DNA of 64,000 bases from Actinomycetospora lemnae (GTDB lineage Bacteria; Actinomycetota; Actinomycetes; Mycobacteriales; Pseudonocardiaceae), in NCBI RefSeq assembly GCF_028737315.1, contig NZ_JAQZAO010000001.1, positions 62,001 to 126,000 of the forward strand, given 5' to 3'. Below the pieces are notes generated by a model. That model had not been told where the DNA came from and made no database searches. It worked only from the letters and a program-made list of their open reading frames with translations. A program made the position numbers and the translations under genes. Positions 26,928 through 35,116 of the stretch are shown piece after piece. Within the stretch, counting starts at the first letter, position 1, and each line of letters opens with the position of its first letter.

Positions 26928-28160
26928 CTACCCGGGCAGCTCCGCCACCCCCGGCCGGGCCCCGGCGAAGCGGCGCTCGAGCTCGCGGCGCGTCCAGGCA
27001 TCCCCGGCCCGTTCGAGGGCCCGGCGCCCACGGCGGGTCCGCGCCACGAGCCCGGAGAGCACGAGGTTGCGCAGCACCGTCGGCGGCACGGTCCAGGGCA
27101 GGGACCGGAGCGGTCCGTCGGGCAGCCCCAGGTCACGCAGCGCCTCGCGGCCCAGGAACCAGCGCAGCAGGCCGAGCACGTGGCGCCGGCGCAGCTCGCC
27201 GCGCCAGGGGCTCGACGACACCGCCCGCTGGCCGTCGACCAGCGCGCCGGCCAGCGCCGGACCGGCCGGGGTGACGTCGTCCTGGACGAGCAGGACGTGG
27301 TGCAGGAAGTGGTTCTGCTCGCGTTCGGTGGTGAACAGCCAGTCCTCGTCGACGCCCATGAGCCAGCCGGTGTAGCACCACAGGTGCATGACCGCGTGCG
27401 ACTCGGCGGGCGTCACCAGCCACCCCAGCGCCCGGGCGCCGAGCAGGCCGGTGCTGCTGAAGAGCCCCAGGGTCGCGGCCTGGTCGGACTGGTTGACCGG
27501 CAGGCCCCAGTGCCCCACGTCCCAGCGCCCGTTGGTCTCGAAGCGGCGGTCGACCAGGGCGTGCATGGCGCGGACGTGCACGGTCAGGCGCCAGCCCTCG
27601 CCGTCACGGCGCAGCCCGCCCGGGGCGATCACGGCGCGCGCCCACGCCGTCGTCTCGCCGAGGCGGCGCATCGCCGTCCCGCCGGTGAGCCCGCCGGTGG
27701 CGACGAGCAGGTCGGCGGGGCCCCCGAAGCGGTAGCCGCCGATGAGCGAGAGCGTGAGCAGGACGTCGTCGAGCGTGCGGCCCATCCGCCGCAGCGCCCG
27801 GCCACCGCGCTCGACGAGCGCGGGGTCGACCCAGTCGGGGGTGTCCTCGACGACCGCGAAGAAGTCGGCGAGCGGCCCCGAGGCGGGGACGGCGGCCGGG
27901 TCGGCGAGCGCGCGGTGGAACGCGGCCATGGTGACCCGCTCCTCGTCCCCGCGCGGGCGGCTCATGGCGGCCGCGAGATCCGCCCCGACCTCGTCGCGGG
28001 CGAACATGCGCCGGCCGATGCGGTCGAGCAGCTCCTCGTCGGTCGACCGGACCCGGGCGACCAGGCCCAACGGCCGGGCGATGCGCCGCGACCGCTCGGG
28101 CGCGGCGCGGTAGCGACCGGGGTAGGGCTCCAGCTGCTCGCGTGCCACCATGCGCACCAT
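26928..28160 (-). CDS. MpaB/DUF2236 family haem oxygenase-like protein (latex-clearing-protein relative)
   Basis: 410 aa. Family signatures: YRFGGPADLLVATGGLTGG, RLGETTAWARAV, GWRLTVHVRAMHALVDRR (His a likely haem ligand by analogy with Lcp), WGLPVNQSDQAATLGLF, and CYTGWLMGVDEDWLF. Family members include rubber oxygenases (Lcp) and the fungal oxygenase MpaB. Length is close to Lcp, but I see no Tat or Sec signal peptide, so it may be cytoplasmic with another substrate. ATG 28160; ATG 28151 is an alternative. It is divergent, with a 54-base gap, from a TetR gene, as described for lcp and its repressor. Confidence 0.8.
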   Translation of the reverse strand: MVRMVAREQLEPYPGRYRAAPERSRRIARPLGLVARVRSTDEELLDRIGRRMFARDEVGADLAAAMSRPRGDEERVTMAAFHRALADPAAVPASGPLADFFAVVEDTPDWVDPALVERGGRALRRMGRTLDDVLLTLSLIGGYRFGGPADLLVATGGLTGGTAMRRLGETTAWARAVIAPGGLRRDGEGWRLTVHVRAMHALVDRRFETNGRWDVGHWGLPVNQSDQAATLGLFSSTGLLGARALGWLVTPAESHAVMHLWCYTGWLMGVDEDWLFTTEREQNHFLHHVLLVQDDVTPAGPALAGALVDGQRAVSSSPWRGELRRRHVLGLLRWFLGREALRDLGLPDGPLRSLPWTVPPTVLRNLVLSGLVARTRRGRRALERAGDAWTRRELERRFAGARPGVAELPG

Positions 28161-28214
28161 GCTGAGACGAGTTCCTGCTCGCGTTCAAGTCGCGTCTGCG
28201 CGGGCCCGACGGCC

Positions 28215-28832
28215 GTGACCGCCCCGCGCCGTCGTCGCGAGCCCCGCCAGGAGCGCTCGCGGGCGATGGTCGAGCGGATCGTGGCCGCCGGGCGCGCCGT
28301 GCTCCTCGAGCGCGGCACCGACGGCCTGACCACCAACCACGTCGCCGCCGCGGCCGGGATCAGCCCGGGCTCGCTCTACCAGTACTTCCCGGACAAGGAG
28401 GCGGTGCTCGACGAGGTCGTCCGCCGCTACGCCGACGACCTCGAGGACCGGGTGACCCGCACGTTCGTCGACACCGCCGCCGAGCGCGACGCGACGGTGG
28501 CGGTGCGCCGGGTCGTGCTCGCCCTCGTCGACGCGCTGGCCGAGCACCCGGCACTGCTGCGGGCGGTCGCCGAGCGGCTGCCGCGGTCCGGCGACGACCG
28601 GCGCGCCGCCTTCGCCCGCCGGGTCGACGCCCTGCTCACGAGCACCCTGCTCGCGCGCCACGGCGGCGAGCTGCGGCACCCGGCGGGCACCGTGGCCTGG
28701 CTGCTCGTGCGGACCGTCGAGAGCCTCGCGGTCGGCTACGTGCTCGAGGAGCCGCCGATCGCGCGCGAGGCGTTCGCCGACGAGGTCACCGCGCTGGTGC
28801 TCGGCTACCTCGATCGGGCCCTCGGGGGCTAG
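28215..28832 (+). CDS. TetR-family regulator divergent from the MpaB-family gene
   Basis: 205 aa. The N-terminal helix-turn-helix is complete: RSRAMVERIVAAGRAVLLE, then GLTTNHVAAAAGISPGSLYQYFPDK. The C-terminal ligand domain (about 75-205) is not assignable. GTG at 28215 starts TAPRRRREPRQERSR, a typical basic lead. The 54-base gap to the divergent gene contains CGAG-n6-CTCG (28168-28181) as a possible half-operator. The stop codon abuts the stop of the convergent wbbL directly with no spacing base. Confidence 0.88.
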   Translation: MTAPRRRREPRQERSRAMVERIVAAGRAVLLERGTDGLTTNHVAAAAGISPGSLYQYFPDKEAVLDEVVRRYADDLEDRVTRTFVDTAAERDATVAVRRVVLALVDALAEHPALLRAVAERLPRSGDDRRAAFARRVDALLTSTLLARHGGELRHPAGTVAWLLVRTVESLAVGYVLEEPPIAREAFADEVTALVLGYLDRALGG

Positions 28833-29741
28833 CTAGAACGCGCTGCGCGCGCCCGTCCGGGCCCGCACGCGCAGCCCGACCCGCAGCCCGAGGCGCAGCG
28901 GCGCCCAGCGCTTCCCGGGGTAGCGGTCGGCGAGGAAGCGGTAGGCGCTGCGGTGGTGCTCGGCGAGCATGCGGCTCGAGGTGGGGGCGTCGCGCTCGGT
29001 GGCGTGGCCGCCGGTGTGCACGACCTCGGCGTCGGGGACGTAGACGTTGAGCCAGCCGGCGCGCCCGAGGCGGTCGCCGAGGTCGACGTCCTCGAAGTAC
29101 ATGAAGTAGCGCGGGTCGAAGCCGTCCACCGAGTCCCACGCCTCGCGGCGCAGCAGCACGCACGAGCCCGAGAGCCAGCCCGCGGTGCGCTCGGCGACGG
29201 CGCCGTCCTGTCGGTAGGCGCGCGTCCAGGGGTTCGCGGGCCAGACCGCGGCGAAGAGCGCGTGCCCGACGCCGCGACCGAGGCTGGGCTGCAGGCGCGC
29301 CGACGGGTAGACCTCGCCGCCGGTGCGGATCAGCGGGCCCAGCGCCCCCGCGCGCGGCCAGCGCTCGCCGGCGTCGAGCAGCGCGTCGAGGCTGCCCGGG
29401 CCGAACGCGATGTCCGGGTTGGCCACGAGCACCCAGCCCACCTCGGCCGGCAGGCCCGCCACCGCGCGGTTGGCCGCTGCGCCGTAGCCCACGTTCTCGC
29501 CGATCCGCAGCAGCTCGACGCGTTCGTCGGCGGCGGCCGCGGCCTCGGGGACGCCGTCGACCGAGCCGTTGTCGGCCAGGACCACGCGGTACGGCCGGGA
29601 CGTGGCCTTCTCCAGCGAGGTCAGGAACTCGGCGAGCGACTCGCCCGGCGAGTAGGTGACGGCGACGACGGCGAGGCCGGGGCCGTAGGCAGGGCCGGAG
29701 ACAGGGCCGTTGGCGGGATCGGGCACGGCCGGCATTCTCAC
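28833..29741 (-). CDS. wbbL: dTDP-rhamnose:decaprenyl-PP-GlcNAc rhamnosyltransferase
   Basis: 302 aa GT2 enzyme that adds L-rhamnose to GlcNAc-PP-decaprenol, forming the linker between peptidoglycan and arabinogalactan. Motifs: VVAVTYSPGESLAEFLTSLE, LADNGSVDG, NVGYGAAANRAV, VANPDI (DxD-like Asp), FMYFEDVDLG and HTGGHATE. Length equals the mycobacterial WbbL. Starts with GTG three bases after the TPR gene stop. In mycobacteria it lies between manC and rmlD, as here apart from inserted genes. Probably essential, by analogy. Confidence 0.93.
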   Translation of the reverse strand: MRMPAVPDPANGPVSGPAYGPGLAVVAVTYSPGESLAEFLTSLEKATSRPYRVVLADNGSVDGVPEAAAAADERVELLRIGENVGYGAAANRAVAGLPAEVGWVLVANPDIAFGPGSLDALLDAGERWPRAGALGPLIRTGGEVYPSARLQPSLGRGVGHALFAAVWPANPWTRAYRQDGAVAERTAGWLSGSCVLLRREAWDSVDGFDPRYFMYFEDVDLGDRLGRAGWLNVYVPDAEVVHTGGHATERDAPTSSRMLAEHHRSAYRFLADRYPGKRWAPLRLGLRVGLRVRARTGARSAF

Positions 29742-29744
29742 CGG

Positions 29745-30668
29745 TCAGTCGTCGTACTCGTCGACCAGCCCGCGGTACTCGGCCTCGAGGAGGGCCTCGG
29801 CGTCCGGGTCGCCGCGCCACGACGCCTCCTCGAGGTAGGGCTGCGCCTCCTCGCGGCGACCGAGGTCGTGCAGGAAGCGGCCCAGGTGGAACGCCGCGCC
29901 CGGCTCGCCGACCTCGTGGGCCCGGCGCAGCTGCTCCTCCGCGCCCGCGAGGTCCTCGCGACGGTCGCGCAGGAACCAGCCGAGGTAGATGTGCGCGCAC
30001 GGCGCCCCGAGGTCGGCGGCGCGGCGGTAGAGCTCCTCGGCCTCGGGCACGCGCCCCTCGGCGAGGCGGCAGTCGGCGAGCGCGACGAGGGTCGCCGGCC
30101 GGCCCTCGTCGAGGAGGTCCTCGGCGAGCTCGGTGGCGGTCAGCGGGTCGTCGAGCTCCTCGAGGTGAAGGGCGACGAGGTTGAGCCCCGCGAGGTCGTC
30201 GCCCAGGCGCACCGCGCGGTCGAGCACGTAGAGCGCCTCCTGGGTACGCCCGCGCTCGCGCAGGAAGACGCCGTAGTCGTTCATGGCTGCGGGGTCGCCG
30301 GCGTCGAGGCCGACCAGGAAGGCCGCCTCGGCGCTCTCGTGGTCGCCGACCGCGGCGAGGGTCTCGCCCAGGAGGCCCGCGAGGTCCGCGCGCCCGCCCC
30401 GCATGACGGCCGGCGTCAGGATCTCGACGGCCTCGCGACGGTTCCCGCGGTCGAGGTGGGCGTTCGCGAGCAGGGCGTGCGCCGACGGCTCGCCGCAGGC
30501 CAGGGCCCGGCGCAGCACGGCGACGAGCTCCTCGTGGTGGACGGCCGGGTCGGGGTGCGGATCGGCGGCGAGCGCCCGCGCCTCGGCGCAGACCGGCTCG
30601 TCGACCTCGTGGTGCGTGTCGGCGTCGACCGACGGTCCGCTCGCCCCCGGCGCGGCCTGCTCCGTCAT
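29745..30668 (-). CDS. TPR/Sel1-like repeat protein
   Basis: 307 aa of tandem helical repeats of about 34-36 residues. Examples: ALLANAHLDRGNRREAVEIL, DYGVFLRERGRTQEALYVLD, IYLGWFLRDRREDLAGAEEQ, FHLGRFLHDLGRREEAQPYL. These are TPR-type protein-protein interaction repeats; partners unknown. Acidic N-terminus and C-terminus (VDEYDD). ATG 30668 preferred; an upstream ATG at 30692 adds eight residues. Cotranscribed with wbbL (3-base gap), so it may scaffold envelope synthesis, but this is inference. Confidence 0.75.
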   Translation of the reverse strand: MTEQAAPGASGPSVDADTHHEVDEPVCAEARALAADPHPDPAVHHEELVAVLRRALACGEPSAHALLANAHLDRGNRREAVEILTPAVMRGGRADLAGLLGETLAAVGDHESAEAAFLVGLDAGDPAAMNDYGVFLRERGRTQEALYVLDRAVRLGDDLAGLNLVALHLEELDDPLTATELAEDLLDEGRPATLVALADCRLAEGRVPEAEELYRRAADLGAPCAHIYLGWFLRDRREDLAGAEEQLRRAHEVGEPGAAFHLGRFLHDLGRREEAQPYLEEASWRGDPDAEALLEAEYRGLVDEYDD

Positions 30669-30747
30669 CGGGTCAGTGTGCGCTCCGCGCATGTGAGCAG
30701 AAAGGCGTGTCCGGGCACTTCTTCGTGCTCACGAGCGCGGAGCGCAC

Positions 30748-30987
30748 CTACAGCCGCGGGCCGCGCGTGGCGTCGTCCGGCGAGGGCAGGGTCAGCGGCC
30801 AGTACCGCCAGGCGTCGGGCGTGGCGTTCGCCGCCGTGTCGCGCCGGGCGCTGCGCCGTCGCTCGGCCTGCCACCGCTCGTCGCGGGCCACCCGGGCCCG
30901 CAGCCGATGCCGCTCGCGCCCGGCGTCGATCACCAACCACACGGCGACGAGACCGAGCAGTGCCAGGAGGACCGTCTCCACAGCCAT
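30748..30987 (-). CDS. Small single-pass membrane protein, unknown function
   Basis: 79 aa. Residues 5-22 form one hydrophobic helix (VLLALLGLVAVWLVIDAG), followed by an Arg-rich cytoplasmic region (RERHRLRARVARDERW) and WRYWPLTLPSPDD near the end. Third codon positions are nearly all G or C, as in confirmed neighbours, which supports a real gene. No family recognised. It lies between the TPR gene and rmlD on the same strand. Confidence 0.55.
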   Translation of the reverse strand: MAVETVLLALLGLVAVWLVIDAGRERHRLRARVARDERWQAERRRSARRDTAANATPDAWRYWPLTLPSPDDATRGPRL

Positions 30988-31057
30988 GACCGTTCAACGC
31001 GCGAGACGGCCCCGAGGACACGCAAATGACATCGATGGGATTACGTCTCTAGCCCGT

Positions 31058-31999
31058 TCAGCCCAACAACAGCTCCGGGTGGCGGGCGACCGCGGTGTGC
31101 AGGGCCTCGCGCCACGGTGGTAGAGGGGCGAGGCCCGCGGCACGCCACGACGCGTCCGAGAGCACCGACCACGCCGGGCGCGGGGCCGGGCGCGGGAAGG
31201 ACGCGGTGTCGCACGGGCGCACGCGGGCGGGGTCGGCCCCCAGCTCCTCGAACACCGCCCGCGCGAGCCCGCACCACGTCGTCGCCCCGCCGCCCGCGGC
31301 GTGCCGGGTCCCCGCCGGCGCCGACGAGCGCGCGAGCGCGACGAGGCCCACGGCGAGGTCCGCCGACCACGTGGGCGAGCCGTGCTGGTCGTCGACGACG
31401 TCGAGGGTGTCGCGCTCGCGGGAGAGCCGGGCCATCGTGCGCACGAAGTTCGCCCCGGTGGCGCCGTAGACCCACGCGGTGCGCACGACGTGGTGGGCGT
31501 CGGGCAGGGCGGCCCGCACGGCCTGCTCCCCCGCGAGCTTGCTGCGCGCGTAGACGCCGGCGGGCGCGGTGGGGTCGTCGGGCTCGAGGGGGCGGCGCGC
31601 GCCGTCGGGCAGCGGGCCGAGCACGTAGTCGGTGGAGACGTGGACCATCGTCGCGCCGACCTCCGCGCACGCCGCCGCGAGCAGCCCGGGGGCCTCGGCG
31701 TTGGCCGCCCACGCCGCCGCGCCGGCCTCGGGATCGGTCTCGGCGCGGTCCACCGCCGTGTAGGCGGCCGCGTTGACGAGCACCGGGCGTCCCGCTCCGG
31801 CCGTCTCGGCCGCCCACCCGTGCACCGCAGCGCGGACGGCCGCGGCGTCGGTGACGTCGAGCTCGGCGCGGGTCACGGCGAGCACGGAGTCGTCCGGCGG
31901 GGCGTCGGGAGCGGTGAGCCGGGCGACCAGGTCCGTCCCCAGTGCACCCCCCGCCCCGGTCACCATCCACCGCACCGGGCCCCGCCCCCCGTCGATCAC
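31058..31999 (-). CDS. rmlD: dTDP-4-dehydrorhamnose reductase
   Basis: 313 aa short-chain dehydrogenase making dTDP-L-rhamnose, the donor for WbbL. The Rossmann motif is MVTGAGGALGTDLV, followed by NAAAYTAVDRAE, VHVSTDYVLG, the catalytic YARSK (YxxxK) and VVRTAWVYG, DDQHGSPTW. GTG 31999 is picked because GAGACT lies 7 bases upstream in leaderless position and little homologous sequence precedes it. Internal Met at the Rossmann start is a fallback. Divergent from the LCP gene. Confidence 0.92.
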   Translation of the reverse strand: MIDGGRGPVRWMVTGAGGALGTDLVARLTAPDAPPDDSVLAVTRAELDVTDAAAVRAAVHGWAAETAGAGRPVLVNAAAYTAVDRAETDPEAGAAAWAANAEAPGLLAAACAEVGATMVHVSTDYVLGPLPDGARRPLEPDDPTAPAGVYARSKLAGEQAVRAALPDAHHVVRTAWVYGATGANFVRTMARLSRERDTLDVVDDQHGSPTWSADLAVGLVALARSSAPAGTRHAAGGGATTWCGLARAVFEELGADPARVRPCDTASFPRPAPRPAWSVLSDASWRAAGLAPLPPWREALHTAVARHPELLLG

Positions 32000-32348
32000 G
32001 TTCGGCAGTCTCCCAGCCCCGCCGGGTGACACCCGCCCGTGCCCGGTCACCGTGCTCGCACGACCCCGGCGCCTCGACCCCCAGCTCGAGCCACGGACAC
32101 GGGCCCGCTCTCACCGCGCGTCGCCGCGACGCGCCGACGAGCCGTCCAACGGGTGAGAGACACCGAACGGGACGGACGCCGTCTAGCCTCTGGACAGGCC
32201 CCTCGTCGACCGCGGGAGCCCCACCGGGCCCGGCACCGTGGGGAGCTCGTCGCGCCGCGCCGGGGGCGTCGCGGACCTGCGACGACGACGACGGACCATG
32301 ATCGACCGACGGCCCTGCCGGGCCCGGACGGCGGAGGGAGGCGGGGCG
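32000..32348. promoter_or_regulatory. Divergent rmlD / LCP intergenic region
   Basis: 349 bases without a gene. The rmlD -10-like GAGACT is at 32012-32007 on the minus strand. A plus-strand TAGCCT at 32184-32189 could drive the LCP gene, giving a leader of about 150 nt with a CCCCAC/GTGGGG stem (32219-32244). GGAGGGAGG at 32333-32341 is the LCP ribosome binding site. Nothing protein-like is convincing here. Confidence 0.4.
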
Positions 32349-34376
32349 ATGGATCGTGACGACCCCGGCCCGCCCCGCCGCGACCCGGCCCGCCGTTTCG
32401 GGCCCTCCGCCGCGCGTCGCAGCCCCGGTCGTGCCGGCGGTCCACCCCTCGACGACGACGGGTGGGGCCCGCCCCCCGACGACAGCGCCACCCAGCCCGA
32501 CCGCCGACCCTCCGCGCGCGGCAACGGCAGCGCGCGCGGCAACGGCGACGGCGGTGCGCGCACGAACGGCGACGGCCGCGGCAAGGGCAACGGGGCCGGC
32601 GCCCGCCTGCGCCGCCGCGACCTCGCCGAGCTCTCGGCCGTCCCTGCCGGGGCACGCAAGGGCGCCAAGCGCGTCGCGGGCCACGACGACCTCCTCGACC
32701 TGCCGCCCGAGCGCCCCCGGCGCCCGGCGCCCCCGCGCGACCGCGACCCAAGGGACCGCGACCCCCGCGACCCCCGCGACCCCCGCGACCCCCGCGACCT
32801 GGACCGCCGTCCCGGCCGGGACCGCCCCGACCGCGAGCGGGGTCGGCCCGGGCCGCCGCCGCCCCGGCCGCCCGGCCGCCCGCGCCCCGTGCGCGAGCTC
32901 CCCGAGGGCGACGGCCGCCGCCCGATCGGCCGCTGGATCCGGGTGGGTCTCGTGGTGCTCTCGGTGCTGGTCTTCGCGCTGTCGGGCACGGCGTGGGCGG
33001 CGCTGTCGGGCAGCGTCGGCGGGACGAGCGCGCTGGGCGACGGCCCGGTCGGCGACGCCGCCGACGGCGCCACCGACATCCTGCTCGTCGGCGTCGACAG
33101 CCGCACCGACGCCCAGGGCCAGCCGCTGCCCGAGGAGGCGCTGCGCGCGCTGGGCGCGGGCGCCGCGGACGGCGTCGTCAACACCGACACGATGATCCTG
33201 GTGCGGGTGCCCAACGACGGCAGCCGCGCGGTCGCGTTCTCGATCCCCCGCGACAGCTACGTCTCGATCCCCGGCGCCTTCCGCCGCGACAAGATCAACT
33301 CGGCGTACCCGGGCGCCAAGGCGGCGGAGGCCGACCGCCTGGTCCACTCCGGCGTCACCGACCCCCGCGAGGTCGACGTCCGCTCGTCCGAGGCCGGCCG
33401 CCAGGAGCTGGTGCGCGCCGTCGCCGGCCTCACCGGGCTGACCGTCGACCACTACGCCGAGGTCAACCTCATGGGCTTCTACACGCTGACCAACGCCATC
33501 GGCGGAGTCGACGTGTGCCTCAAGAACCCCGTGGACGACGAGCTCTCCGGCGCCCGCTTCCCCGCCGGCCCGCGGACGGTCGCCGGGCACGACGCGCTCG
33601 CCTTCGTCCGCCAGCGCCACGGGCTGCCCAACGGCGACCTCGACCGGATCCGCCGCCAGCAGGCGTTCCTCGCGTCGATGTCGCGCAAGGTGCTCTCGAG
33701 CGGCACCCTCGCCGACCCACTCACGCTCGGGCGGCTGCTCGAGGCCGTGCAGCAGTCGGTGGTCCTCGACGGCGGCTGGGACCTGCTCCGCTTCGGCCAG
33801 CAGATGCAGGACGTCAGCGCGGGCGCGGTCGCGTTCCTGACCATCCCCACCAACGGCACGCGCAACGTCGACGGCCGCGGCGAGGTGCTCGACGTCGACC
33901 CGACCGCCGTGCAGCGCTTCGTCGCCGACGCCATCGGGCCCGAGGACTCCGCCGACGCCAACGACGAGGGCCCCGCGCCCGCGACCATCCCCGTCGACGT
34001 CCGCAACGCCTCCGACGCCGAGGGCGCCGCCGCGCGCGTCGTCGCCGTGCTCTCCGCGCAGGGCTACGCCCGGGCCGTCGCCGGCAACGCCGAGGCCCCG
34101 GCCCCGCGCTCCGAGGTGCTGTTCGGCCCGGCGGGCGACGGCGCCGGCGCGCGGGTCGCCCGCAGCCTCGACGACCTGCCCACCCGCTTCGACCCGACGG
34201 TGCCACCCAACACCGTGCGCGTCCTGCTCGGCGCCGACTACGACGGCCCCGGCGCCGCGTCCTCCCCGCCCCCGGCGGTCGGCGCGACGAACGGGCTGAC
34301 CGGCACCGGCGAGGTCGCCCCGGTGCCGCCGCCCCAGCCGGCGATCACCGCTGAGGGCGTCCCCTGCATCGATTGA
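32349..34376 (+). CDS. LytR-CpsA-Psr (LCP) family cell-wall glycopolymer ligase
   Basis: 675 aa. Joins arabinogalactan or similar polymers to peptidoglycan outside the membrane. Residues 1-195 are a disordered, Arg/Pro/Asp/Gly-rich cytoplasmic tail with RDPRDP repeats; one transmembrane helix at about 198-220. The LCP domain follows: TDILLVGVDSRTD, NTDTMILVRV, SIPRDSYVSIPG, KINSAYPGAK, LTNAIGGVDVCL and LAFVRQRHGLPNGDLDRIRRQQ, holding the Arg and Asp residues that bind polyprenyl pyrophosphate. A LytR_C domain lies near 540-630 (VDVRNASDAEGAA). ATG fixed by GGAGGGAGG. Confidence 0.92.
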   Translation: MDRDDPGPPRRDPARRFGPSAARRSPGRAGGPPLDDDGWGPPPDDSATQPDRRPSARGNGSARGNGDGGARTNGDGRGKGNGAGARLRRRDLAELSAVPAGARKGAKRVAGHDDLLDLPPERPRRPAPPRDRDPRDRDPRDPRDPRDPRDLDRRPGRDRPDRERGRPGPPPPRPPGRPRPVRELPEGDGRRPIGRWIRVGLVVLSVLVFALSGTAWAALSGSVGGTSALGDGPVGDAADGATDILLVGVDSRTDAQGQPLPEEALRALGAGAADGVVNTDTMILVRVPNDGSRAVAFSIPRDSYVSIPGAFRRDKINSAYPGAKAAEADRLVHSGVTDPREVDVRSSEAGRQELVRAVAGLTGLTVDHYAEVNLMGFYTLTNAIGGVDVCLKNPVDDELSGARFPAGPRTVAGHDALAFVRQRHGLPNGDLDRIRRQQAFLASMSRKVLSSGTLADPLTLGRLLEAVQQSVVLDGGWDLLRFGQQMQDVSAGAVAFLTIPTNGTRNVDGRGEVLDVDPTAVQRFVADAIGPEDSADANDEGPAPATIPVDVRNASDAEGAAARVVAVLSAQGYARAVAGNAEAPAPRSEVLFGPAGDGAGARVARSLDDLPTRFDPTVPPNTVRVLLGADYDGPGAASSPPPAVGATNGLTGTGEVAPVPPPQPAITAEGVPCID

Positions 34377-34402
34377 CCGACGGGCGATAGCGTCCGGGCC
34401 CG

Positions 34403-35116
34403 ATGACCGTCACCGACGCCCTGCTCGCCCCCTGGCTCGCGGGCGACCCGGCCCGCCCACTGATCACCTTCTACGACGACGCCACCGGCGAGCGGATCGA
34501 GCTCTCTGGCGCCACGTTCGGCAACTGGGTCGCGAAGACCGCGAACCTCCTGCGCGACGAGTGCGACGTGGAGCCGGGCACCCCCGTCGCGGTGCTGCTC
34601 CCCGCGCACTGGCAGACCGCCGCGGCCCTGTGCGCGGTGTGGTCCTGCGGCGCCGAGGCGGTCGCCGAGCCGGCGGGTGCCGAGGTCGCGCTGGCCGACG
34701 CCGAGCACCTCGAGGCCGCGGGCGCCGCGGGGCTCGTCGTCGGCTTCTCCCTCGACGCGTTCGGCCAGGGGCTCGGGGACGCGCTGCCCCGCGGTGCGGT
34801 CGACTACGCGACCGAGGTCCGCGTGCACGGTGACCACTTCGACCCGCTCACCCCGGTCCCCGACGACGCCCCGGCCCTCGAGGGCGCCGACGTCGCGACC
34901 GTGGTCGCCGCCGCCCGGGAGCGCGCCGCGGCGCTGGAGCTCTCCCCGGGCGACCGCGTGCTCTCCTCGGCGTCGTGGCCGCTCGCGACCTCCGGTGGTC
35001 TCGTCGACGGCTTCCTCGCCGTGCTCGCCGCCGGCGCCTCGCTGGTGCAGGTGCGCCACCCCGCCGGCGACCAGGAGCGGCGCGCGTGCACCGAGAAGGT
35101 CACGCGGGTCCTGTGA
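34403..35116 (+). CDS. TIGR03089-type protein (AMP-ligase N-domain-like), unknown function
   Basis: 237 aa. Corresponds to the conserved actinobacterial protein downstream of the LCP gene in mycobacteria. The N-terminal part (PLITFYDDATGERIELSGATFGNWVAKTANLL, here given in pieces) resembles the start of acyl-adenylate ligases. No nucleotide-binding TSGTTG motif or C-domain is present, so it is not a working ligase. TAGCGT at 34388-34393 lies nine bases before the ATG. The stop overlaps the SGNH start as GTGA. Confidence 0.75.
   Translation: MTVTDALLAPWLAGDPARPLITFYDDATGERIELSGATFGNWVAKTANLLRDECDVEPGTPVAVLLPAHWQTAAALCAVWSCGAEAVAEPAGAEVALADAEHLEAAGAAGLVVGFSLDAFGQGLGDALPRGAVDYATEVRVHGDHFDPLTPVPDDAPALEGADVATVVAAARERAAALELSPGDRVLSSASWPLATSGGLVDGFLAVLAAGASLVQVRHPAGDQERRACTEKVTRVL

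Noticed and set aside
30707-31123. Plus-strand frame of 138 codons opposite the small membrane protein
   Set aside because: Ser/Arg-rich shadow without motif; the minus strand has a clean membrane helix and GC-rich third positions.
32757-32800. Tandem 9-bp repeat considered as a CRISPR or regulatory array
   Set aside because: Units are contiguous, coding (RDP) and lack spacers.
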